Source of the DNA: Alphaproteobacteria bacterium
GTDB taxonomy: Bacteria > Pseudomonadota > Alphaproteobacteria > Rhodobacterales > Rhodobacteraceae
DNA length: 21,870 nt
Direction: 5' to 3'
NCBI GenBank assembly: GCA_024277955.1
Contig: JAJRUE010000298.1
Span: 1 to 21,870, forward strand
Shown here: positions 7,844-13,640 of the stretch, in pieces
Layout of the letters: every line of letters starts with the position of its first letter
Position numbering within the stretch: the stretch's first letter is position 1
Notes under the pieces: model-generated
Told to the model about the DNA's origin: nothing
Databases searched by the model: none
What the model saw: the letters and a program-made list of their open reading frames with translations, nothing else
Made by a program: the position numbers and the translations under genes

Positions 7844-8575
7844 TCAGGCCCCTTTCCGGCGCAGGGCCTTGATCACGATCGGCAGTGCCGCCAGTGCCGA
7901 CAGCGCCAGCAGCGGCCAGAGGATCTGCGGTTCGAATATGATCGACAGATCGGGGGTCTCGCCGCGTTCGAACACGCTGCCCAGCCCGGCCCCGACCGAG
8001 GTATAGACCACCGCGCCCGGCATGATCCCGAAAAAGGTGGTGATGGCAAAGCGCGCCAGGCCGACCCCGACAAAGGCCGGGATGATGTTGGCGACAAAGA
8101 ACGGCACCGCCGGCACCAGGCGCATCAGGAACAGCACCGACCACTGGTTTTCGTCGATCCCTTGCTTGAGCTTGTGCACCGCGCCGTCAGAGGCCTCCAG
8201 GCGCGCCGCAAGCCGGTCGCCAAGGCCCCACTTGGCCGCCAGAAAGATGATGATCGCGCCGATGGTGGCGCCGGTGACATTGAACAGCGCCCCGGGAAAG
8301 GTGGCGAACAGAAAGCCCCCGGTCAGGGTCGCCACCGTCGCGCCGGGCAGCGAAAAGCCGACGATCGCGATATAGGCCGCGATGAACCCCAGCACCGTCC
8401 ACAGGTAATGGCTGTCGCGAAAGGCCAGAAGGGTCTCGCGGTTGTCGCGCAGCGCTTCGAAGGTCAGGTAGTCGCGCAGGGTGAAATAGCCGATGGCCGC
8501 CACGCTCAGGATCACCACCAGGGGCAAGAGCCGCAGCGACGCCCGCCTGGGGGGCGCTTGGGGGATGTCTGTCAT
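7844..8575 (-). CDS. TVP38/TMEM64 (DedA-like, SNARE-associated) membrane protein
   Basis: About 243 residues with four to six hydrophobic segments. The core has the family's re-entrant signature: a GFSLPGATVATLTGGFLF segment, then GALFNVTGATIGA, and later FLMRLVPAVPFFVAN. This matches TVP38/TMEM64 proteins, thought to act in lipid scrambling or membrane homeostasis; the bacterial role is poorly known. ATG 8575 has AGGA seven bases upstream. ATG 8590 (five codons longer) also has AAGGA at good spacing and cannot be excluded. The next gene, the flavoprotein, starts one base after the stop. TVP38-like domains are often found beside or fused to such flavoproteins in proteobacteria, so the pairing is probably functional. 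Confidence 0.87.
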   Translation of the reverse strand: MTDIPQAPPRRASLRLLPLVVILSVAAIGYFTLRDYLTFEALRDNRETLLAFRDSHYLWTVLGFIAAYIAIVGFSLPGATVATLTGGFLFATFPGALFNVTGATIGAIIIFLAAKWGLGDRLAARLEASDGAVHKLKQGIDENQWSVLFLMRLVPAVPFFVANIIPAFVGVGLARFAITTFFGIMPGAVVYTSVGAGLGSVFERGETPDLSIIFEPQILWPLLALSALAALPIVIKALRRKGA

Positions 8576-8768
8576 TTTTCGGTCCTGCATGGCTGTCCTT
8601 GTCGTCTGCGGTAACATGCGTGCCCCGCGCCCGGACAAACACCCCGATCACGGGTGGTTGATCGCAGTTGACCGGTTGTTCCGGTATTTGCGGCAATTTG
8701 CCGGGTATTGAAACATGGAAACCTGTCGCACGGCGCGCAAATGTTGCAAGAATCGGGGCGGTTGCGAA

Positions 8769-8797
8769 TTGACAGGGGGACGATGAGCGCCTAAAGA
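8769..8797 (+). promoter_or_regulatory. candidate rpmH promoter
   Basis: A perfect -35 hexamer TTGACA (8769-8774) is followed after 17 bases by TAAAGA (8792-8797), a partial -10 match. It lies about 70 bases before the rpmH start codon, in the divergent interval between the TVP38-like gene and rpmH. A strong promoter is expected for a ribosomal protein gene. Confidence 0.5.
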
Positions 8798-8866
8798 CCG
8801 GGCTTCGAACACGCTTGGCCTTCGAATCCCTCACCAGATTTGGGCCGCCCATGACGGAGACACGCG

Positions 8867-9001
8867 ATGAAGCGCACATTTCAACCCTCGAACCTGGTCC
8901 GCAAGCGGCGCCACGGCTTCCGTGCGCGCATGGCCACCAAGGCCGGCCGCAAGATCCTGAACGCACGCCGCGCCAAGGGCCGCAAGTCGCTGAGCGCGTA
9001 A
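8867..9001 (+). CDS. rpmH: 50S ribosomal protein L34
   Basis: A 44-residue, strongly basic protein beginning MKRTFQPSNLVRKRRHGF, continuing through RARMATKAGRK, and ending GRKSLSA. This is the unmistakable L34 sequence, at the family's normal length. L34 sits in the large ribosomal subunit near the base, binding 23S rRNA. ATG 8867 is preceded by GGAGA six bases upstream. The rnpA gene follows within 25-45 bases, the classic bacterial rpmH-rnpA pair. It lies near the origin in many bacteria, but no dnaA gene or DnaA boxes are visible here. Confidence 0.98.
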   Translation: MKRTFQPSNLVRKRRHGFRARMATKAGRKILNARRAKGRKSLSA

Positions 9002-9024
9002 AGCGTCAGCCACAGGCAAACGAC

Positions 9025-9429
9025 ATGACACCGCCGGAGGCACCCGTGGAAGGCAGCAATGCCGGGCCCGCGGAAACGCCCCCGGCGGTTTCCGTTTGTC
9101 TCGAGGTGATGAAAAAGCGCGCCGATTTTCTGGCCGCCGCCCGGGCGCGGCGCCAGGCGACGCCGGGCTTTGTCGTGCAAGCGCGAAACCGGGGCGACGG
9201 CCAGGCGCAGGTTCGCGTCGGGTTCACCGCTTCGAAAAAGGTCGGCAATGCGGTGGCGCGCAACCGGGCCAAGCGGCGGCTGCGCGAAGTTGCCCGCGCG
9301 GTGCTGCCCCAGGCCGGCCGGCCCGGTTGGGACTATGTGCTGATCGCCCGGCGCGAAACCACCGCGACCCGCAACCTGGACAGCATGAAAAACGACCTGG
9401 CGCAGGCGTTGCGGCGGCTGAACCGGTAA
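9025..9429 (+). CDS. rnpA: ribonuclease P protein component
   Basis: The protein subunit of RNase P, which helps the RNA subunit remove 5' leaders from pre-tRNAs. The core starts at about residue 22 (KKRADFLAAARARR). It carries the basic RNR signature as KVGNAVARNRAKRRLRE, followed by DYVLIARRE, all typical. From ATG 9025 it has 134 residues, with a roughly 20-residue non-conserved Pro/Ala-rich N-terminus. GTG 9046 is a serious alternative start, because GGAGG (9036-9040) lies five bases before it and ATG 9025 has only a weak AGG. Either start leaves the catalytic fold intact. It is directly downstream of rpmH and upstream of the DsrC-family gene. Confidence 0.95.
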   Translation: MTPPEAPVEGSNAGPAETPPAVSVCLEVMKKRADFLAAARARRQATPGFVVQARNRGDGQAQVRVGFTASKKVGNAVARNRAKRRLREVARAVLPQAGRPGWDYVLIARRETTATRNLDSMKNDLAQALRRLNR

Positions 9430-9450
9430 ACCTGCTGGGGCCTGTTGGCC

Positions 9451-9464
9451 GCCCCTGCCGGGGC
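9451..9464. other. small GC-rich hairpin after rnpA
   Basis: GCCCC-TGCC-GGGGC gives a five-base-pair stem about 20 bases after the rnpA stop. There is no T-run, so it is at best a weak attenuator or an mRNA 3' end stabiliser. Confidence 0.3.
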
Positions 9465-9489
9465 TGCGACCAGGAACACACTTGACCGG

Positions 9490-9531
9490 TTTGCCCGGAT
9501 CGTGAAAATCATATACTGATATTTGAATATC
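9490..9531 (+). promoter_or_regulatory. AT-rich promoter-like island with a palindrome before the DsrC-family gene
   Basis: In very GC-rich surroundings, 9505-9531 is almost all A/T. TATACT (9512-9517) is a good -10 box, with a weak TTTGCC (9490-9495) 16 bases upstream. Directly adjoining the -10 is the perfect inverted repeat GATATT-TG-AATATC (9518-9531), placed where transcription would start. This is the geometry of a repressor operator. The binding protein is unknown. Confidence 0.5.
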
Positions 9532-9574
9532 TGATCCGCGAATGCTGGAACGATCACGAAGAGAGGAACGCGCC

Positions 9575-9913
9575 ATGACCATTGAAGTTGACGGAAAGAC
9601 CATCGAGACCACCGACAACGGCTATATTGTCGATCTCGAGGCCTGGAACGAAGATGTCGCCAACGCGCTTGCCGCCGTCGAGGGGCTCGAACTGGGCGAA
9701 CGCCACTGGGATGTCATCAACTACCTGCGCGAAGAATATTACGACAACCACCAGAACCAGCCCAACACCCGCACCATCATCAAGGCGATGAGCGCCGCCT
9801 GGGGTGAAAAGATCAAGCAGAAGGATCTCTACGATCTGTTCCCGCTGGATCCCTCGAAACAGGGCGGCAAGATCGCCGGTCTGCCGGAAAGCCGCCGCAA
9901 GGGCGGTTACTGA
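9575..9913 (+). CDS. DsrC/TusE-family protein lacking the C-terminal cysteine
   Basis: A 112-residue protein matching the DsrC/TusE sulfur-relay fold along its whole length: GYIVDLEAWNEDVA, ERHWDVINYLREEYYD, NTRTIIKAMSAAWG, LYDLFPLDPSKQGGKIAGLP. DsrC and TusE end with a flexible arm whose penultimate cysteine carries persulfide, for tRNA 2-thiouridine synthesis (TusE) or sulfite reduction (DsrC). Here the arm ends SRRKGGY, and there is no cysteine anywhere in the protein. It therefore cannot carry sulfur in the known way. Cysteine-free DsrC homologues have been set apart as a group proposed to be regulatory (RspA). ATG 9575 follows GAGAGGA with good spacing, and a candidate palindromic promoter precedes it. 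No other tus or dsr genes are in the window. Confidence 0.85.
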   Translation: MTIEVDGKTIETTDNGYIVDLEAWNEDVANALAAVEGLELGERHWDVINYLREEYYDNHQNQPNTRTIIKAMSAAWGEKIKQKDLYDLFPLDPSKQGGKIAGLPESRRKGGY

Positions 9914-10006
9914 CGCCACGACGCGCCAGGGCCTTGCGGGCGGCGGCGACCGGGTTGCGGCCCCGCCATGGCCGCGGGTGGCTCTGGCGCATCGGCGTTC
10001 AGCACC

Positions 10007-10012
10007 TATATT
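10007..10012 (+). promoter_or_regulatory. candidate -10 box upstream of yidD
   Basis: TATATT stands out in GC-rich sequence 43 bases before the yidD ATG and about 95 bases after the DsrC-family stop. The -35 side is poor (around TCTGGC at 9983-9988, 18 bases upstream), so the call rests mainly on the -10. Confidence 0.35.
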
Positions 10013-10055
10013 GGGGTCACAAATGCCCTGATGCGCCGGGAGGCGCGCTTTGCCC

Positions 10056-10343
10056 ATGACCCCGCTTGCCCATATCGTTGCCCTGCCGGTGCGCGCCTAC
10101 CGGCTGCTGTTTTCGCCCTGGGTCGGGCACGGCTGCCGCTACCAGCCGACCTGTTCGGCCTATGCGCTCGAGGCGCTGGAAAAGCACGGCGCGATCCGGG
10201 GCAGCCTGTTGGCGGTGCGCCGGATCGGCCGGTGTCACCCGTTGGGACAAAGCGGCTATGACCCGGTGCCCGATCCGCACAGCCACGACAGCCACGACAG
10301 CCACGCGGGCGATGCGACCGGCCCGGGTGACGGGCAGGAATAG
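10056..10343 (+). CDS. yidD: membrane protein insertion efficiency factor YidD
   Basis: A 95-residue YidD-family protein. The diagnostic motif is complete: LFSPWVGHGCRYQPTCSAYALEALEKHG, given here in parts as FSPWVG, CRYQPTCS and YALEAL, then RRIGRCHP and a GYDPVP end of the core. YidD is a small, inner-face membrane-associated protein that assists YidC-dependent insertion. The conserved rnpA-yidD-yidC order fits, although other genes lie between them here. After the core the protein has an unusual His/Asp/Ser tail, with the tripeptide repeat HDSHDSH encoded by a short tandem DNA repeat (about 10281-10304). ATG 10056 was chosen. TTG 10050 is possible and is better spaced from GGGAGG, but would add only two residues. 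Confidence 0.93.
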   Translation: MTPLAHIVALPVRAYRLLFSPWVGHGCRYQPTCSAYALEALEKHGAIRGSLLAVRRIGRCHPLGQSGYDPVPDPHSHDSHDSHAGDATGPGDGQE

Positions 10344-10719
10344 CCGCCCCTTCTCCGCCCACCCGGCCGGTCCCGGCACCGTGCTTGCCGCGCAACAGCG
10401 GCGACATTCCGTCCGGCCGCCTCTTGCGGTTTCCCCACACCCCCACAAAAGCGCCCCCAGGCCCAACAACAACCAGAGGAGGCGTCACATGCACCATTTC
10501 GACCATGCCACGCACCTCGTGCCCGGGCCGCTGTCGTTTGACGCCAAGCCGGGCTCCTAGCCCCTCGTTTCGCGCGCGACGCTTGCTGCCCTGACGGGCA
10601 GGCATTTCACCCAACCAATCTGACCCACGGCCCCCAAGGCGCCGGCGCGCGCCGCGCATCCGCACCCAGGGCCCCATATTTCCAAGGAGCCGCCCCGCAT
10701 ACCCGGGGTGGAAAAGCCC
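10344..10719. other. 376-base interval with only a 23-codon ORF
   Basis: Between yidD and the DUF1127-like gene I find no ordinary gene on either strand. The interval holds the short ORF with a strong ribosome binding site (10489-10560). After it comes a weak hairpin (TGCCC-TGAC-GGGCA, about 10587-10600), without a T-run. The sequence is C-rich and contains no obvious strong promoter. Confidence 0.5.
10489..10560 (+). CDS. possible 23-residue small protein or leader peptide
   Basis: ATG 10489 is preceded by AGAGGAGG ending six bases upstream, one of the strongest Shine-Dalgarno matches in the window. The frame runs 23 codons to TAG (10558-10560). The product begins MHHFDHATHLVPGP, has four histidines in the first nine residues, and ends DAKPGS. 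It has no membrane helix. A histidine-operon leader would have a longer unbroken His run and biosynthetic genes after it, and neither is seen. It could be a small protein or a translated leader for the DUF1127-like gene 160 bases downstream. The sequence resembles nothing I can name. Confidence 0.4.
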   Translation: MHHFDHATHLVPGPLSFDAKPGS

Positions 10720-10950
10720 ATGATACAACCCATTCCCGCCGCCCCGGCCAGACCACCCCTGCCCCGGCAGGATATCGAAACCCTGGTTTCCCGCCACGGC
10801 CTGTGGCGCGTCCTGCGGGCGCTGGCCGCCGTGGTGGTGCGCCCGAAACGGCGCCCGGCCCTGCCCGAGGCGCACAGGCTCAGCGAACATCTGCGCCGTG
10901 ACATCGGGATCGCCCATGACCCGCCGCCCCGGCGCTACTGGGAACTCTGA
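10720..10950 (+). CDS. DUF1127-like small basic protein (76 aa)
   Basis: The product has a Pro-rich N-terminus, a central amphipathic part (SRHGLWRVLRALAAVVVRPKRR) and the segment RLSEHLRRDIGI, followed by PPPRRYWEL. The LxxHLRRDIGI stretch is the hallmark of DUF1127 (YjiS-like) proteins, where it reads close to L.DRLLRDIGL. These small arginine-rich proteins are common in Rhodobacterales; some are stress-linked and have been connected with RNA turnover. ATG 10720 follows GGTGGA at suitable spacing; GTG 10708 would add four residues. A strong GC hairpin (10957-10989) follows directly. Domain call likely; role in this locus unknown. Confidence 0.6.
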   Translation: MIQPIPAAPARPPLPRQDIETLVSRHGLWRVLRALAAVVVRPKRRPALPEAHRLSEHLRRDIGIAHDPPPRRYWEL

Positions 10951-10956
10951 AAAACA

Positions 10957-10989
10957 GCGCGCGCCCGTCGCCCTTGCCCGGGCGCGCGC
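10957..10989. terminator. 10-bp perfect GC hairpin between the DUF1127-like gene and ttcA
   Basis: The arms GCGCGCGCCC (10957-10966) and GGGCGCGCGC (10980-10989) are perfect inverted repeats around a 13-base loop, starting seven bases after the small gene's stop. No T-run follows, so it may be a terminator of the T-less kind, a pause or processing site, or an RNA-stabilising stem in the ttcA leader. Confidence 0.45.
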
Positions 10990-11008
10990 GGCAGCTTAAA
11001 GCGGGCGC

Positions 11009-11860
11009 ATGTCCGACGAGGCCGAAGATATCCACCCGCTGTTTGCCGGCGCCCCGAAAACCACCGAGTTTCGCAAGCTGCGCAAGCGGATCATCCGCAA
11101 CGTGCGCGAAGCGATCGAGCAATACGGCATGGTCGAACCGGGCGCGCGCTGGCTGGTCTGCCTGTCCGGCGGCAAGGACAGCTACACCATGCTCGCGGCG
11201 CTCTACGAACTGAAGTGGCGCGGGTTGCTGCCGGTGGACATCCTGGCGTGCAACCTCGACCAGGGCCAGCCGGGGTTCCCGGCCACGGTGCTGCCGGAAT
11301 TCCTGGCGCGGACGGGCGTCGAACACCGGATCGAATACCAGGACACCTATTCGATCGTTGTCGACAAGGTGCCCAGCGGGCGCACCTATTGCGCCCTGTG
11401 TTCGCGGCTGCGGCGCGGCAACCTGTATCGAATCGCCCGCGAAGAGGGGTGCAGCGCCGTGGTGCTGGGCCACCATCGCGACGACATTCTTGAAACCTTT
11501 TTCATGAACCTGTTTCACGGCGGCCGGCTGGCGACGATGCCGCCCAAGCTGGTGAACGAAGACGGCGACCTGTTCGTCTACCGCCCGCTGGCCCATGTGG
11601 CCGAAGCCGATTGCGACCGTTTCGCGCGGGCCATGAACTATCCGATCATCCCCTGTGATCTGTGCGGCAGCCAGGACGGCCTGCAGCGCCAGCAGGTCAA
11701 GGCGATCCTGGATGCCTGGGAAGTCAACGCGCCCGGACGCCGGCAAGTTATGTTCCGCGCGCTGATGAACGCCCGCCCGTCGCACCTGCTGGATCCGAAG
11801 CTTTTCGACTTCGCCGGTTTGACTAGAATTGCCAATAAACTTGAGGAAAATGCGCCGTAG
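11009..11860 (+). CDS. ttcA: tRNA 2-thiocytidine(32) synthetase TtcA
   Basis: A 283-residue PP-loop ATPase that thiolates cytidine 32 of certain tRNAs using ATP and an iron-sulfur cluster. The PP-loop SGGKDS is at 53-58. The cluster cysteines are Cys128 and Cys131 (YCALCSRLRRG) plus the IPCDLCG pair at 216/219, of which Cys216 matches the third ligand of E. coli TtcA. GHHRDDILETFFMNLF is the family's second signature. The length is close to that of the E. coli enzyme. Arg tRNAs are among known TtcA substrates in enterobacteria. It sits between yidD and yidC, and the EAL-domain gene follows after about 90 bases. Confidence 0.95.
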   Translation: MSDEAEDIHPLFAGAPKTTEFRKLRKRIIRNVREAIEQYGMVEPGARWLVCLSGGKDSYTMLAALYELKWRGLLPVDILACNLDQGQPGFPATVLPEFLARTGVEHRIEYQDTYSIVVDKVPSGRTYCALCSRLRRGNLYRIAREEGCSAVVLGHHRDDILETFFMNLFHGGRLATMPPKLVNEDGDLFVYRPLAHVAEADCDRFARAMNYPIIPCDLCGSQDGLQRQQVKAILDAWEVNAPGRRQVMFRALMNARPSHLLDPKLFDFAGLTRIANKLEENAP

Positions 11861-11950
11861 ATTGGCGCGCCGCGTTAACCCGTCGCACAAGACGCCGGCC
11901 TACCCTTGACCCAAAGCGCCGTGACCGCGCGGGGATCAGGGGAAACGCAG

Positions 11951-13498
11951 ATGCAGCTCAGGAACTGGCCAAAACTACGCAGATTTCACAACCGCATGCG
12001 CGAAGCGCTGATCGGTCCGCAAACCCTCGCCTTTCTGCCCGCCCTCACGCTCGGGGCCTACTGGTACGGCGGCGAAGGGCTGCTGCTGTTCTTTGCGCTC
12101 GGGTTTCCGGCGGCATTCGCCGTTGGTGGGCTGTTTTCGGGAACCGGCCCGGCCTGGAGCGAAGCGCGCGACCGCGAAACCAGCCTGGCGCTGCGTTCGA
12201 ACGCCGAACGCGCGATCAGCGAAATCCTGGCGTCCGAAAGCACCACCGGGAAAACCACCGCCGCGCTGGCCCTCGAACTGGACGATTTCGACGACCTCGA
12301 ACGCCAATATGGCGCGCGCGCGGCCTCGATGATCCTGAAACAGACCGGCGAACGGCTGCGCGGCGCGCTGCGCGACACCGATATCCTGGCCCGCCTGGAT
12401 GGTCCCCGCTTCGCCATCGCCCTCGGGCCGGTGCACAGGGCCGACCTTGAAACCATGATCGCCATTTCGTCGCGGCTGCAGGCTTCGATCGGCGAACCGT
12501 TTTCGGTCGATGCGACCCGGGTCTTTGTCACCGCGTCGATCGGGTTTTCCACCGCCGGACAGGCCGGCACACGATCCGGGGCCACGCTGCTTGAATGCGC
12601 CGAATACGCGCTTGTGGCGGCGCTGTCGGCGGGGCCGTCTTCGGTGCGCGGCTACAGCCGGGAAATGAAACATGCCGACCGGAACCGCGAAGCGCTGCGA
12701 CGCGAAGTCAGCGGCGCCCTGGATGCCGGGCAGATCGTGCCCTGGTTCCAGCCGCAGGTGTCGACCGATACCGGCGAAATCACCGGCTTCGAGGCGCTCG
12801 CCCGCTGGGACCACCCGGAACGCGGCCTGGTCCTGCCCGGCGACTTTCTGCCCGCCATCGAGGAACTCGGCCTGCAACAAAGGCTGTGCGAGGTCATGGT
12901 TGGCCGGGCGCTGGCCGCGCTGCGCCAGTGGGAACGCGCCGGTTTTCGCGTGCCGGCGGTCTCGGTCAACTTTTCCAGCGCCGAACTGGCCGATCCGAAG
13001 CTATGCGAATGGATCAGGTGGGAACTGGACCGCTACGATTTCACGCCGGACCGCCTGTGCGTGGAAATTCTCGAAGATGTGATCGCGGATTCGGACGACG
13101 ATGTGATCGTGTGCAACATCCAGGCCCTCGCCGAAATGGGGTTCAAGGTGGATCTGGACGACTTTGGCACCGGCCACGCGGCGATCGCCTCGATCCGCAG
13201 GTTCTCGGTCAACCGGATCAAGATCGACCGGTCCTTCATCACCCGCGTGGACCGCGACCGGGAACAGCAAAACATGGTGGCGGCGATCCTGACGATGGCG
13301 GAACGGCTGGAAATCGACACCCTGGCCGAAGGCGTGGAAACCATTGGCGAACTGGCCATCCTGGCGCAACTGGGCTGCGGTCACGTCCAGGGCTTTTCCG
13401 TCGCCCGCCCGATGCCCCTGGAAGACAGCGAAAACTGGATGCTGCAACACCGGGCCAAACTGCCGGAGCCGCCCAAGGTGGGCCGCCGCACCGGTTGA
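11951..13498 (+). CDS. membrane EAL-domain c-di-GMP phosphodiesterase with degenerate GGDEF
   Basis: A 515-residue protein. Two hydrophobic segments (about 24-39 and 42-62) anchor it to the membrane. A GGDEF domain (about 80-240) follows, whose active site reads RLDGPRF (148-154) instead of RxGGDEF, so it should not make c-di-GMP. The EAL domain (about 250-500) keeps the catalytic set: FEALARW (Glu281), VNFSS, VEILED, DLDDFGTG, IKIDRSF and AEGVET. It should therefore hydrolyse c-di-GMP to pGpG, with the GGDEF part perhaps regulatory. ATG 11951 follows AGGGGA at good spacing; TTG 11906 is a weaker, 15-codon-longer alternative. Its place after ttcA suggests co-transcription but no obvious shared task. 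Confidence 0.88.
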   Translation: MQLRNWPKLRRFHNRMREALIGPQTLAFLPALTLGAYWYGGEGLLLFFALGFPAAFAVGGLFSGTGPAWSEARDRETSLALRSNAERAISEILASESTTGKTTAALALELDDFDDLERQYGARAASMILKQTGERLRGALRDTDILARLDGPRFAIALGPVHRADLETMIAISSRLQASIGEPFSVDATRVFVTASIGFSTAGQAGTRSGATLLECAEYALVAALSAGPSSVRGYSREMKHADRNREALRREVSGALDAGQIVPWFQPQVSTDTGEITGFEALARWDHPERGLVLPGDFLPAIEELGLQQRLCEVMVGRALAALRQWERAGFRVPAVSVNFSSAELADPKLCEWIRWELDRYDFTPDRLCVEILEDVIADSDDDVIVCNIQALAEMGFKVDLDDFGTGHAAIASIRRFSVNRIKIDRSFITRVDRDREQQNMVAAILTMAERLEIDTLAEGVETIGELAILAQLGCGHVQGFSVARPMPLEDSENWMLQHRAKLPEPPKVGRRTG

Positions 13499-13529
13499 TC
13501 CCCGGCCCGGCGCGCGCCTGGCGCCGCGA

Positions 13530-13548
13530 CCGCGCGGCAACCGCGCGG
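13530..13548. other. CCGCGCGG hairpin after the EAL gene
   Basis: Two copies of the self-complementary octamer CCGCGCGG (13530-13537 and 13541-13548) are separated by CAA. They can form a very stable 8-bp stem with a 3-base loop 32 bases after the stop. No T-run follows. It may mark the transcript end before the yidC promoter. Confidence 0.4.
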
Positions 13549-13574
13549 CCTGGCTTCGCGCGCCCCATGACCTG

Positions 13575-13603
13575 TTGACATTCCGCCCCTTGGCCTGTTG
13601 AAC
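13575..13603 (+). promoter_or_regulatory. candidate yidC promoter
   Basis: TTGACA (13575-13580) is a perfect -35 box. Seventeen bases later is TTGAAC (13598-13603), a poor -10. It ends about 37 bases before the yidC ATG and just after the hairpin at 13530-13548. Confidence 0.35.
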
Positions 13604-13640
13604 CACCGTGACCCGAAAATGCGCAGGTGGTAAGCCTAAA

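Noticed and set aside
6334..7872. Long plus-strand open frame opposite the flavoprotein
   Set aside because: Shadow frame of the oxidoreductase, rich in His, Asp and Arg with no domain.
8867..9001. Chromosome replication origin near rpmH
   Set aside because: No dnaA gene, no DnaA-box cluster and no AT-rich unwinding region is visible; rpmH-rnpA alone does not prove an origin.
10489..10560. Histidine-operon attenuator leader
   Set aside because: The histidines are not in one run, no terminator/antiterminator structure with a T-run is visible, and no his genes follow.
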